From assembly GCA_016703625.1 (NCBI GenBank), contig JADJBP010000002.1:744001-808000 (forward strand): a DNA stretch of 64,000 bases, given 5' to 3'. The notes below the pieces were generated by a model. It was not told the DNA's origin. It saw only the letters and a program-made list of their open reading frames with translations, and ran no database searches. The number at the start of each line of letters is the position of its first letter. Within the stretch, counting starts at the first letter, position 1. This document shows positions 48,019 through 57,887 of this stretch, piece by piece. Position numbers and translations under genes: made by a program. Source of the stretch: Chitinophagaceae bacterium. GTDB lineage: Bacteria; Bacteroidota; Bacteroidia; Chitinophagales; Chitinophagaceae.

Positions 48019-48608
48019 ATGATCTACGAATTCCAGGGGTATAAGCCGGTTGTACATGAATCATCTTTTATTCATCCCCAGGCTGTTTTAACCGGAAATG
48101 TTATTATTGGCAAAAGCTGTTATATCGGCCCGGGTGCAGCCATTCGTGGTGATTGGGGGCAAATAATCATTGAAGACGGGTGTAATGTGCAGGAAAACTG
48201 TACCATACACATGTTTCCCGGGTAACAGTTCTGCTGAAAACCGGGGCACACATCGGGAATGGTGCCATTATTTATGGTGCAACTATCGGATGTAACTCAC
48301 TGGTAGGCATGAATGCTGTGATCATGGACCGGGTGATACTGGGAGATGAATGCATCGTAGGCGCTTTAAGTTTTATTAAGGCTGATGAAGTTTTTCCGAA
48401 CAGGAGTCTGATCGTTGGTAACCCTGCCAAAAAAATAAATGAAGTATCTGATGAAATGATCAACTGGAAAACGGCAGGCACCAACCTGTACCGGCAATTG
48501 CCAAAAGAGATGTTTGAAAGCTGGAAGCCCTGCGAGCCGTTACTAACAATACCGGAGAATATGCCCGTTCAGGATGCCATGTACAAAACCTGGAGCGAAA
48601 ACAAATGA
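48019..48608 (+). CDS. paaY: PaaY-type hexapeptide-repeat thioesterase (one frameshift)
   Basis: The repaired protein has 196 residues, as in E. coli PaaY, and follows its sequence: GYKPVVHESSFIHPQAVLTG, CYIGPGAAIRGDWG, VQENCTIHMFPG, GHIGNGAII-like repeats, LVGMNAVIMDRVILGDECIV, and LIVGNPAKKINEVSDE. It forms a left-handed beta-helix trimer; PaaY hydrolyses the stalled ring-opening product of the pathway. The frame breaks at GGG 48220-48222 (one G missing). I chose the ATG at 48019. It ends directly at the next convergent gene. Confidence 0.9.
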
Positions 48609-49037
48609 CTATTTGGGAGTTCCCCAGATCAGTTTTTCATTGGTTGCTTCTTTGAAGAAGTCCGGCAGCTTACCATCTCCCTGCCCTGTAAATCCACCAT
48701 CCGGAGAGCCCAGGAAATTACATTTGTCATCATAAACCTCATTAAAAAAATCACAGCAGGCCATTACAACATAATAAACCTTTTTGCCTTTATAAGTATA
48801 TGCGGTTACACGCTGTGGTTTTTCATGTACTTCTTTCAGTTTAAAAGAATCGATCTTATTTTTTATACAGGTTGGTAATTTGTCCTGCAAACCGGCAGGG
48901 GTATACAAAGAATCATTCTTTGCTTTTGCTGTTTGTTCAGCAACTATTAAAGAATCTGATTTTGAAGGAGATTGATTGGACTTTACAGAACCGCAACTCA
49001 GCACGATCAACACGGGAATGAATGCTAATTTAATCAT
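48609..49037 (-). CDS. DUF6970 lipoprotein
   Basis: The ATG at 49037 gives 142 residues: a lipoprotein signal (MIKLAFIPVLIVLSCGSVK), then the DUF6970-like domain LPTCIKNKIDSFK, AYTYKGKKVYYVVMACCDFF, and PDGGFTGQGDGKLPDFF. Several Cys and the GxGDG loop are typical of this Bacteroidota family; function unknown. It abuts the paaY stop with no gap. Confidence 0.75.
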   Translation of the reverse strand: MIKLAFIPVLIVLSCGSVKSNQSPSKSDSLIVAEQTAKAKNDSLYTPAGLQDKLPTCIKNKIDSFKLKEVHEKPQRVTAYTYKGKKVYYVVMACCDFFNEVYDDKCNFLGSPDGGFTGQGDGKLPDFFKEATNEKLIWGTPK

Positions 49038-49159
49038 CTTTGTATTTTTATTTTTACTTATGCAAATGTAATACCAATTGCAGGTTAATATTTGATTAAA
49101 GGTATAAATTACAGCTAACATACATTAATCCTCAAATTTTACAGACCTTTGCGGCAATA

Positions 49160-50164
49160 ATGGAAAAATCAAACTTTGTAGACCAGATCAAGATATTTTG
49201 CCGCAGCGGGCATGGTGGTGCAGGCAGTAAGCATTTTATGCGTAATAAATTAACTGCTATGGGCGGCCCCGATGGCGGTGATGGCGGACGCGGTGCTCAC
49301 ATTATACTAAAAGGGAATACACAACTGTGGACATTACTCCATCTCCGGTATTTTAAAAATGTACTGGCCGAAGATGGCGAGAACGGCAGTAAGAATAATT
49401 CGAGCGGGAAAACCGGAAAAGATATCATCATTGAAGTGCCGCTGGGTACCATTGCCCGTAATGAAGAAACCGGTGAAAAAGAAGCGGAGATACTGGAAGA
49501 CGGGCAGGAAGTCATACTGGTAAAAGGCGGCCGTGGCGGTTTGGGTAACAGCAATTTTAAAACGGCTACCAACCAGGCACCCGAATATGCACAACCCGGC
49601 GAACCCGGTACTGAAGGAATCAAGGTATTAGAACTGAAAGTACTGGCCGATGTAGGTTTGGTTGGATTTCCCAATGCCGGCAAATCAACTTTATTAAGCA
49701 GTATTACAGCGGCTAAACCAAAAATCGCAGACTATGCGTTTACCACGCTGGTACCACAGCTGGGAATGGTTGAATACCGCGATGCCAAGAGCTTCTGCAT
49801 TGCCGATCTGCCAGGTATCATCGAAGGCGCAGCCGAAGGAAAGGGCCTCGGTCACCGGTTTTTACGCCATATTGAACGCAACTCTATTTTGCTTTTTTTG
49901 ATCCCCGCCGACAGTAAAGACCATAAAAAGGAGTTTGAGATCCTGCACAATGAACTGGAACAGTACAATCCTGAAATGCTGCAGAAAGATTTTGTGATCG
50001 CCATCAGCAAAAGCGACATGCTGGATGATGAATTAAGAACAGCCATACAAAAAGAACTGCCAAAAAATATTCCGCATATATTTATTTCCTCGGTAACCGG
50101 GCAGGGACTGCCAGAATTGAAAGACTTACTCTGGAACACTTTAAACAATACCGTTAAAGCGTAA
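49160..50164 (+). CDS. obgE: GTPase Obg
   Basis: The 334-residue GTPase has the Gly-rich Obg domain (CRSGHGGAGSKHFMRNKLTA, GGPDGGDGGRG) and the G-domain with P-loop GFPNAGKSTLLSSI, switch FTTLVPQLGMVEYRD, DLPGIIEGAAEGKGLGHRFL and the base-specific motif SKSDMLDD. It acts in 50S ribosome assembly and the stringent response. No lesion. Confidence 0.97.
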   Translation: MEKSNFVDQIKIFCRSGHGGAGSKHFMRNKLTAMGGPDGGDGGRGAHIILKGNTQLWTLLHLRYFKNVLAEDGENGSKNNSSGKTGKDIIIEVPLGTIARNEETGEKEAEILEDGQEVILVKGGRGGLGNSNFKTATNQAPEYAQPGEPGTEGIKVLELKVLADVGLVGFPNAGKSTLLSSITAAKPKIADYAFTTLVPQLGMVEYRDAKSFCIADLPGIIEGAAEGKGLGHRFLRHIERNSILLFLIPADSKDHKKEFEILHNELEQYNPEMLQKDFVIAISKSDMLDDELRTAIQKELPKNIPHIFISSVTGQGLPELKDLLWNTLNNTVKA

Positions 50165-50170
50165 ACATTA

Positions 50171-51098
50171 TTGTCTGCCATTTTTAAATACCTGCAGGAA
50201 TTCTGGCAAAAGAATGTAAGCTTTCCTATTTCGCGGTTATTTTATTTTTATCGGCCCTGGGCATTTACATAAATTACCGGTATGGACTGGATGCGCAGAT
50301 CACAGCTCCGGTAATACCCAATGGCAGATTTTCAGTAGCCGCTACCTGCTTTATTTCATCCCTTTTGCCGGGGCTTTTTTATTACAGTTGTTTTTTTATT
50401 CCAATTGCAATTACATCAAAAATCCCTGGTTCTGGGTCATCCTGGTACTGGCCCCTGCATTTTTTTCATTCCGTGTACAATTTCAATGGCATCATTCATT
50501 TATAAATAATTGGCAGGATGGTGATCTGCAAATTTTCATACTACGTTGTGCAGACCTGGTGATACGGGTTTTTGTTTTACTGGTCCCGGTTTATATTACC
50601 TGGTATGTAAAAGATAAAAAAAACCAGCCCTTTTATGGCGCTGCCCCGTTAAAGGATGTAAAACCCTATTTCCTTTTACTGCTGATGATGATCCCGCTGA
50701 TATTGCTCGCCGTTACCCAAAATGATTTTTTACGCATGTACCCCAGGGCAAAATTCCTGGAAACGCTGGACCTGTCTTCAAAAAACGGTTATTATTTTCT
50801 GTTTGAGCTTTGTTATGGTTTCGATTTTGTAAGTATCGAATTTTTCTTCCGTGGTTTTTTAATTTTATCGTTAATTAAAATATGCGGGGCTCATTGTATC
50901 ATACCGGCAGCCTGTTTCTATTGTGCCATTCACCTGGGTAAACCGGCCGGTGAAGCCATCAGCAGCTTTTGGGGCGGATTGCTTTTAGGCATCATCAGCT
51001 ATAATACAAAAAGCATTTGGGGAGGTTTAATCGTACATTTGTGTATAGCCTGGTTCATGGAGGCCGGGAGTGCGCTTAGTTTGCTGTTTAAAAAATAA
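50171..51098 (+). CDS. CPBP family intramembrane protease (two frameshifts)
   Basis: The intact part from 50388 has 236 residues with CPBP motifs: FVSIEFFFRGFLILSLIKI (motif 1 with Glu and Arg), CAIHLGKPAGEAISSFWGG (motif with His) and IWGGLIVHLCIAWFME. Upstream, reading from TTG 50171, KYLQEFWQKNVSFPISRLF, then ALGIYINYRYGLDAQITAPV and RYLLYFIPFAGAFLLQ belong to the same protein after shifts near 50240-50260 and 50325-50333. These proteases act on prenylated or secretory-system peptides; the substrate here is unknown. It follows obgE by a few bases. Confidence 0.8.
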
Positions 51099-51285
51099 AC
51101 CGGTTATCCATATTAGAAAGCCTTAAAGTACAGGTAGACAGTAATGAATTTTAACCCCGTTTAAATCCTTTCCCGTTAAAAGCTGCATAAAAAATTAAAA
51201 AGGGATCCGTATATAAACAATACCGGCACCGTGGTTTTACTATTGTATATCTAAAAAATCATATTTAATTTTAGAGATCGATAAA

Positions 51286-51819
51286 ATGAAAAAACTTTTC
51301 GAAATATCGTTACTGTTTTTTTTATCTGTTTCCCTGTGCTCCTGTCCATACAGCTCAGCTTATAATCTTGACGAAACACCCACCATGTATGTAGAAGATG
51401 CATTGATAGGTAACTGGATTACCTTTATTAAAAAACCAAACAGCAGCCGGGAAGAACCTGTTTATCTTAACTTAACCAAAAAAACCGATACCGAATATCA
51501 TATTTCTTTTACCGGGAACCTGGACCAACTCCTCCCCTTTTACAGGATCAGTTCCGACACCCTGTCCGGCGTTGCCTTTATGAGTATAGTTGGCGGAAAC
51601 CAGTTTTTTAAATATCCGGATCAATTCCCGTATTTATATTGCCCAGTTAATACTTAAAAATGAAAAACTTTCGCTGCTGCCCTGGCCGAACATTTTACTG
51701 CAAAAATGATCTTTAACAGTGACGCCCTGCGTAATTCGGTAGACTTTCATTACAAAACCCGAGTACACCCGGTTATTGATGATGATTTTTGTTTACGCAA
51801 TATGGTAAAATTAAACTGA
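51286..51819 (+). CDS. Lipoprotein of unknown function (two frameshifts)
   Basis: A signal peptide with lipobox (LFFLSVSLCSC) leads a protein of about 177 residues after repair. The frame is open to 51657 but the true one moves at T6 51604-51609 (one T too many) and CCC 51680-51682 (one C missing), giving LNIRINSRIYIAQLILKNEK, LSLLPLAEHFTAKMIFNSDA and a stop at 51817. The N-terminal part (MYVEDALIGNWITFIKK) is like small lipocalin-like domains. No family recognised. Confidence 0.55.
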
Positions 51820-51923
51820 CATTTTATTTTTCTGTAATTCCTTCATATCCGTTTTAGTTGCCATTGAAACAGTTGCAAATCACCTGTTATTTAGTAAATT
51901 GCCTGTTCTAAATAAACGATTGC

Positions 51924-52976
51924 ATGCAACGAAGCAAAATTGCGGGTATAGGTTACTATGTTCCCAAAAATATATTTACCAATGAAGACCTGAAAAAATA
52001 CATGGACACTTCTGATGAGTGGATACAGGAACGTACCGGTATTAAAGAGCGCAGGTATGCAGACCGTTCCGGTGAAACAACCACAACCATGGGTGTTGAA
52101 GCTGCTAAAATAGCGATCGAAAGGGCCGGGATAACACCACAGGATATTGACTTCATTGTATTTGCAACCCTCAGCCCGGATTATTTTTTCCCCGGCTGCG
52201 GCGTATTGCTGCAACGGGCTTTGCAAATGAAAGAGATCGGCGCCCTGGATGTACGCAACCAATGCAGCGGCTTTGTTTATGCATTATCTGTTGCCGACCA
52301 GTTTATAAAAACCGGCATGTACAAAAATATTTTAGTGGTTGGCAGCGAAAAACATTCATTTGGACTTGACTTCAGCACAAGGGGAAGAAATGTAAGTGTG
52401 ATCTTTGGTGATGGAGCCGGTGCCGTGGTATTACAACCCACTGATCTTTCAACAGGACAGGGAATATTAAGCACCCATTTACACAGTGATGGTTCAAGTG
52501 CAGAGATACTGGCCATGTACAACCCCGGAACACACGCCAATCACTGGTTGCCGCAACCGGTCGCAAATTTTGATGATGCAGAGATCGGTGAAATGTTCAT
52601 GAGCCATGCCATGATCGATGAAGCACAGAATTTTCCGAATATGGACGGTCCCGCCGTTTTTAAAAAAGCGATTGTTAAAATGCCCGAAGTTGTTGAAGAA
52701 GCCTTGGCCGCAAATGGATTAACCACTGCCGATATCAATATGCTGATACCGCACCAGGCTAATTTACGCATAGCACAGTTTGTGCAGCATAAATTAAAAT
52801 TAAGAGACGACCAGGTGCATAATAATATTCAAAAATATGGGAACACAACGGCTGCATCGGTGCCCATTGCTCTATGCGAAGCCTGGGAAGCCGGAAAGAT
52901 CAAAAAAGGTGACCTGGTTTGCCTGGCCGCATTTGGCAGTGGTTTCACCTGGGCAGGAGCTTTGATCCGCTGGTAA
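51924..52976 (+). CDS. fabH: 3-oxoacyl-ACP synthase III family
   Basis: The 350-residue thiolase-fold enzyme condenses an acyl-CoA with malonyl-ACP to begin fatty acid synthesis. Catalytic residues: Cys114 in RNQCSGFVYAL, His in LIPHQANLRI and Asn in YGNTTAASVPIAL. The N-terminus has the FabH motif VPKNIFTNEDLKKYMDTSDE. Bacteroidota often carry more than one FabH; I cannot tell if this one is the main enzyme. Confidence 0.9.
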   Translation: MQRSKIAGIGYYVPKNIFTNEDLKKYMDTSDEWIQERTGIKERRYADRSGETTTTMGVEAAKIAIERAGITPQDIDFIVFATLSPDYFFPGCGVLLQRALQMKEIGALDVRNQCSGFVYALSVADQFIKTGMYKNILVVGSEKHSFGLDFSTRGRNVSVIFGDGAGAVVLQPTDLSTGQGILSTHLHSDGSSAEILAMYNPGTHANHWLPQPVANFDDAEIGEMFMSHAMIDEAQNFPNMDGPAVFKKAIVKMPEVVEEALAANGLTTADINMLIPHQANLRIAQFVQHKLKLRDDQVHNNIQKYGNTTAASVPIALCEAWEAGKIKKGDLVCLAAFGSGFTWAGALIRW

Positions 52977-53077
52977 AAAATACTATGTAACAGATTTTCC
53001 ATGCTGCATTGTTTTTAACAGCCGTTAATTTTTATATCGCCCTGAATGTGTTAATTTCATTATCTAAAAACTTTTTT

Positions 53078-53517
53078 ATGAAACAAAAACTTTTTTTGTT
53101 GATGTGCGTGGCCTTTTTAAGTACCGGTTCATTTGCACAGGTTACTGTTGATGTACTTATCAATGGCAGCAAAGCCGGGCAAATTAACCTGGAAGCCAAC
53201 ATAAATACAGGAGGCATAACCTATGATAAAAATACCTATAACATTATTGACCGTTTATCGATAGAAATACACGGTAAATCTGTTGATGGCGGGTATTCAC
53301 GGAAAGTCCAGGTAATGGGAGATGATATCATCCCCATGTTCACCGCAACGGAAACCCAGGGTGCTGCAGGCCGGTTTGATATAACCGATAAAAAGATCAT
53401 TAATCGCCTGAAACAGGGCAAGCCGGTCACTTTTTTTGTTGAAAAACACCGGTCAGTTCAGCAGGTACAGAGCTCATATCCAGGGTATATTTAGGTACGC
53501 TTACCAGGGAAAAATAA
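53078..53517 (+). CDS. Small secreted protein (C-terminal frameshift)
   Basis: The ATG at 53078 gives a signal peptide (MKQKLFLLMCVAFLSTGSFA) and a mature domain of about 125 residues with beta-strands (VTVDVLINGSKAGQINLEAN, DRLSIEIHGKSVDGGYSRKV). The frame stops at 53492, but adding a base in GGG 53483-53485 extends it by VYLGTLTREK to the TAA at 53515, which is a usual ending of this group of proteins. No family recognised. The next gene begins 3 bases later. Confidence 0.6.
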
Positions 53518-53520
53518 TGC

Positions 53521-54420
53521 ATGAACAGGAAATTTATCTATTTCATAAACCCCATTTCAGGAACCGGGAACAAATCGCAGTTGCCCGGGATCATTAAAAA
53601 TAAAACGGCCGGGCAGCATATCCCGTTTGAAATACTGCCTACCAATGCTGCCGGCGATTATACGTGGCTGAAAGAAAAGATCATAACAGAAAGCATAACT
53701 GATATCATCATTTGCGGAGGCGATGGTACCGTAAACCAGGTTGCAAACGGGGTAAGGGATACTGCAGTTCGAATAGGCATAATTCCCATGGGAAGCGGCA
53801 ATGGCCTTGCTTTTGCCGCAAAGATCCCCAAACAGATCAACAAAGCGCTGGAGATCATTTTTGCAGGCAATGCCACGGATGTTGACAGTTTTTATATCAA
53901 TAAAAAATTCAGTTGTATGCTCAGCGGCCTGGGCTTTGATGCACAGGTGGCACATGATTTTGCCAAACACCCAAAACGCGGGCTGGCCACGTATATTAAA
54001 CTATCCGTTAAAAATTTCTTTGCTGCCGGTACATATCCGTTTGAACTGATCCTCGATGGACGATCAATACACACTGAAGCTTTTTTTATCAGCATTGCCA
54101 ACAGCAACCAGTTTGGAAATAATTTTACCATTGCCCCGCGGGCCAGTTTGCACGATGGCCTCATCGACATTGTTGTGGTAAACAAGATGAGCAGGCTGCG
54201 GATGATCGGGGCTGTTTTAAAACAGGTGAGCAATGGACAGGTACGCCTGTACGAAGACAAAAAATATCACCACAATGATATACATTACTTTCAAACCAAA
54301 AAGATCACGATCAAAAACCCGGGTCTTGCCCCATTGCATATAGATGGCGACCCGGTTGAGACCGCTGCTGTATTTGAGATCGAGATCATAGAAAAGGCGT
54401 TTAGATTACTGATGCCCTGA
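53521..54420 (+). CDS. Diacylglycerol/sphingosine kinase family lipid kinase
   Basis: The 299-residue protein has the DAGK catalytic domain: FINPISGTGNKSQLPGIIK, the nucleotide-binding CGGDGTVNQVANGVRD and PMGSGNGLAFAAKIP, and the lipid-kinase C-domain with GDPVETAAVFEIEI. It probably phosphorylates a lipid such as diacylglycerol (YegS/DgkB-like). It follows the small secreted protein gene by 3 bases. Confidence 0.9.
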   Translation: MNRKFIYFINPISGTGNKSQLPGIIKNKTAGQHIPFEILPTNAAGDYTWLKEKIITESITDIIICGGDGTVNQVANGVRDTAVRIGIIPMGSGNGLAFAAKIPKQINKALEIIFAGNATDVDSFYINKKFSCMLSGLGFDAQVAHDFAKHPKRGLATYIKLSVKNFFAAGTYPFELILDGRSIHTEAFFISIANSNQFGNNFTIAPRASLHDGLIDIVVVNKMSRLRMIGAVLKQVSNGQVRLYEDKKYHHNDIHYFQTKKITIKNPGLAPLHIDGDPVETAAVFEIEIIEKAFRLLMP

Positions 54421-54422
54421 GA

Positions 54423-56639
54423 TCACTGCAACAATGCTTTTATCTTTCTTAAAGATGCCTGGTTATATTCATTATTAAACGATTCTTTTACATCCCTTTT
54501 TTCCCTCGCTGTTAAATGAAAATTTAGTGCTGCTCTTTTTTGATCGGCTTTGGGAATATACATAAATGAGATCCGTTGTAAAGCAGTACCAAGATCCGAC
54601 TGCAGGTAACTGTACTGGTCGGTTTCGGAGTAATCCTGTAATTTATACCAGTTGTGCTGCAACATGGTGCCGGGCTTTACAAGTAAGTCGGTAACAGAGC
54701 CGGTTCCCAGGGGCTCCTGCCAGTTATCCATCATCCGGTCACGCATTTGCAGTATAATTATTCCACCGGTATTTTCTTTCAGCCAGTCTTTAAAATTTTC
54801 TATGAAACGCAATGTTGTTTCCTGCCCGAAATTATCCCGGAGGCCTGCATCCATAACATCAATAACCGGGTTACTGGGCAACCAAACATTGGGTAAAATA
54901 TAAGGGAAAGTAGCATTCATACGCAGGGCGCTCAGCAAACGTATATTAAAAGGATCCTGCTTTGCAAACATGGCAGTAAAATCAACCGCATCGGGGCTGG
55001 CATGTTGATCAGCAGCAGCAATTAATGGTTTCATCATAAAACTGACGGGCTGTGAAGTGATCATCATCCTTCTGCCGTCGCGGGTGATGGTAGAGTTAAA
55101 GATCATAAGCGGGATAGCTGCGCTTTTTTCTGCTTCTATATAATCCTTCAATTGATGACTGAGCAGGTAGCCACTGTTGCTGTTGAGTTTCTGTTCAAAT
55201 GCATAACCCCTGTCCTTTACATAGGTATGATCACCGATTGAGAATTTTTGAGCAGGCGCAAATACATCCCGTGATACCAGCGAAGAAAAAAGCGGGTTCA
55301 ACAGATCAGTGGCCATGTTATCGGAGAATGTTTTGCTGTACATGTTAAAAGAACTGTCTTTTTGCTTTTGCCGGTACAGCTCACGATAATAAGTAGCCGC
55401 CAACATGCCGCCACTGGCACCGCTTATCAGCATGGTGTGCTGCATCAGTCTTCCGTTCAAAGCACTGTCTAACTGCTGCAGGGTATTCATAACAAACGTG
55501 CCGCTGCGCAATCCGCCGCCGCTTACATTTATAAATACCATCACCGGTTTTTCCCCGGTTTGCTTTTTTTTCCAGTTCTCCAGTACCTGCAGCATATTGG
55601 CTTTATCGGCAGCAATTTTTTCCGGCGTACAAAGTTTTTGCAATGCCCATTTATTGTAATCGGGCCTGGTGGACCTGTCGATATAGTTTATCCCGTATGC
55701 TTTATTCCGGCTGTCTATAATTTCATTTTTATACAGAACATCAATCACTAAAATAAATATAATAAAAGCAGGCAAACTCCAGCTTTGCAAAAAATACGAG
55801 AGTGCCCCGATAACAGCTGTCATGACCGCAAAAAATATCAGGATACTGGCTGCTGCCGGAACCTGGAAAACCGGGCTGTCCATAAAGAATCCTACTGCCA
55901 TTAAAAATATAAAAGCCAGGGCAATGCTGATGATACCCGAAAAATGGTGCCGTTTAAAAACCGTATCCAGGAAACCTTCATTATAATGCGATACATTCCT
56001 GATCTTCCGGAACCGGAATCCCCTGCCCAGGTAATGTCCAACTTTTAAACCGGGGTTTTCCCAAACATCCCGGTGAGTGACCGGGTCATAATTATATTGC
56101 TGGTCAGCATCTATAATGGTGGCAATGGTTCTTTGAATTGTTTTTTCGGCCCCAAAAAAATAAGCAAATGAAAAGGCCAGTATCAGTATAAAACCTGCGA
56201 GTATACCCGCAATGATAACCAGTACTTCCCCAATACTCATCAGTTCTTTATGCCGGTCGAACTCATAGAGTTTAAAAAAATAAAATGCCAGGAAAAGCAG
56301 GGGCAGCAGTGCATTGTTGATACAGTATTTTAAAAAGGGCTGCGAGGACGTTGCCAAAAAACGGAAACGTTTGCTGTGTAAAATAAAAGTAGTGATATTC
56401 CAGCCCATCACAAAAATACCCATGGCTATACCCACAATGGCTGCACTCAACGCATTTACATTGCCTAAATATTCAGGTGAAAAAAACAGTGCATCGGCTC
56501 CGTAATTTTCCATGAACCCGCTGTTGATGGTACTGCCGATCACATACCAAAAGATCAACAACACCTGGAACTTCCTGAAATGAAGTATAAAAAGCTGAAT
56601 GGGAAACGAATAATAAATATTGCTCAGTGTTTGCTTCAT
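54423..56639 (-). CDS. Multi-spanning membrane protein with patatin-like phospholipase domain
   Basis: The 738-residue protein combines an N-terminal half with about 7-8 membrane helices (for example FQVLLIFWYVIGSTINSGF, ALLPLLFLAFYFFKLYEF, VLVIIAGILAGFILILAFSF) and a C-terminal patatin domain. The oxyanion motif is GGGLRSG at about 374-380, the nucleophile Ser409 in SGASGGMLAA (G-x-S-x-G), and the catalytic Asp is in VMDAGLRDNFGQETTLRF at about residue 600. It is likely a membrane-bound lipid acyl hydrolase; substrate unknown. It converges on the diacylglycerol kinase gene with 2 bases between, so the two may both concern membrane lipids. Confidence 0.8.
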   Translation of the reverse strand: MKQTLSNIYYSFPIQLFILHFRKFQVLLIFWYVIGSTINSGFMENYGADALFFSPEYLGNVNALSAAIVGIAMGIFVMGWNITTFILHSKRFRFLATSSQPFLKYCINNALLPLLFLAFYFFKLYEFDRHKELMSIGEVLVIIAGILAGFILILAFSFAYFFGAEKTIQRTIATIIDADQQYNYDPVTHRDVWENPGLKVGHYLGRGFRFRKIRNVSHYNEGFLDTVFKRHHFSGIISIALAFIFLMAVGFFMDSPVFQVPAAASILIFFAVMTAVIGALSYFLQSWSLPAFIIFILVIDVLYKNEIIDSRNKAYGINYIDRSTRPDYNKWALQKLCTPEKIAADKANMLQVLENWKKKQTGEKPVMVFINVSGGGLRSGTFVMNTLQQLDSALNGRLMQHTMLISGASGGMLAATYYRELYRQKQKDSSFNMYSKTFSDNMATDLLNPLFSSLVSRDVFAPAQKFSIGDHTYVKDRGYAFEQKLNSNSGYLLSHQLKDYIEAEKSAAIPLMIFNSTITRDGRRMMITSQPVSFMMKPLIAAADQHASPDAVDFTAMFAKQDPFNIRLLSALRMNATFPYILPNVWLPSNPVIDVMDAGLRDNFGQETTLRFIENFKDWLKENTGGIIILQMRDRMMDNWQEPLGTGSVTDLLVKPGTMLQHNWYKLQDYSETDQYSYLQSDLGTALQRISFMYIPKADQKRAALNFHLTAREKRDVKESFNNEYNQASLRKIKALLQ

Positions 56640-56724
56640 GTAGACGGTCGTTTTATAAAATTACAACTTAAACACGCAATAAGCAAAACCCTGCGATTCA
56701 TCCGCCGGGGCGGATGACTTACCG

Positions 56725-57801
56725 TTATGCAGCCAATGCTTTTTTCCGGATAATAAAAATCAATGAAACAAGTACCATCAGTAAAACCATGGCAATAAAC
56801 TGGTGAGATACGCCCAGTATCACCAGCAGGTTTGATGAAGTTGCATTCATCACGGTGAGTATTCCCAATACCAGCTGAAGTAAAACGATCAACATTAATG
56901 AATGGCGGAGCCTGTTGAATAAAGTTTGGCTGCTGATCCGTGCAGACAATAACCACCAGCCGCTGATCAATACTACCAGTAGATAGGCCAGCCCGCGGTG
57001 AATAAAATGTATGGTGATTGGATTATCCAAAAAATTCCGGGCAAATGGCGAAAGCGATGACATATCTGCAGGGATCATACTCCCATTAATGGATGGCCAG
57101 GTAGGTGCAGTTACTGCAGCCCGCAGCCCTGCCATAAATCCGCCGTAAACCAATTGAAAAACAAATACAGCTGTGATGAGTAATAAGAAATTTTTTAGTT
57201 TCGGGTGTATAACCAGCTGTTCTTTTTTTATTAAAAGACTTATAGCAAACCACAATGTGAAACTTAACAAACCAAGTGCTGCAATAAAATGTGTTGTGAG
57301 TTCCACATGGCCAACAAAATATTTTTCGGGGACCAGCCCGCTTTTTACCATGAACCAGCCGATATAACCCTGCAGCCCTCCCAGTAAAAACAGCACAACC
57401 ATCGGCTTTATCATTCCTTTATCGAATTTTTTTGCTGCTAAAAAATAAATGAAGCCAAATAAAAATACCAGCCCCATCAACCTTGCCCAGCTGCGGTGAA
57501 ACCATTCCCAGAAAAAAATGAATTTAAATTCGGATAAGGAAAAATGCCGGTGTACATATTTGAACTGGTCGGTTACCTTGTACTTCTCAAACTCGGCCAC
57601 CCAGGCTGCATCATTCAATGGCGGCAGGGTTCCGGTAATGGGTTTCCATTCGGTAATGGACAGGCCAGATTCTGTTAACCGCGTAATGCCACCGATCAAA
57701 ACCTGTATAACGATCATGGCAACGCCAATTAAAAGCCAGCTTGCAACCTGGCGCCGGGAACGTTGTTGTTTTTCCGTAAATACCTGCGGGAAATAATCCA
57801 T
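56725..57801 (-). CDS. ctaA: Heme A synthase (COX15/CtaA family)
   Basis: The 358-residue membrane protein has eight helices and the histidine-bearing motifs GGITRLTESGLSITEWKPIT, EFKFIFFWEWFHRSWARLMG, VELTTHFIAALGLLSF and ITIHFIHRGLAYLLV typical of COX15. It oxidises heme O to heme A for cytochrome oxidase of respiration. No lesion. Confidence 0.93.
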   Translation of the reverse strand: MDYFPQVFTEKQQRSRRQVASWLLIGVAMIVIQVLIGGITRLTESGLSITEWKPITGTLPPLNDAAWVAEFEKYKVTDQFKYVHRHFSLSEFKFIFFWEWFHRSWARLMGLVFLFGFIYFLAAKKFDKGMIKPMVVLFLLGGLQGYIGWFMVKSGLVPEKYFVGHVELTTHFIAALGLLSFTLWFAISLLIKKEQLVIHPKLKNFLLLITAVFVFQLVYGGFMAGLRAAVTAPTWPSINGSMIPADMSSLSPFARNFLDNPITIHFIHRGLAYLLVVLISGWWLLSARISSQTLFNRLRHSLMLIVLLQLVLGILTVMNATSSNLLVILGVSHQFIAMVLLMVLVSLIFIIRKKALAA

Positions 57802-57887
57802 ATGGCCGCAAATTTACTACAGCAGGAATTGCTTATGGCAAAATGAATTGGTTTTTTATGTTTTTAGCGGATATTTGTTCAACACAG

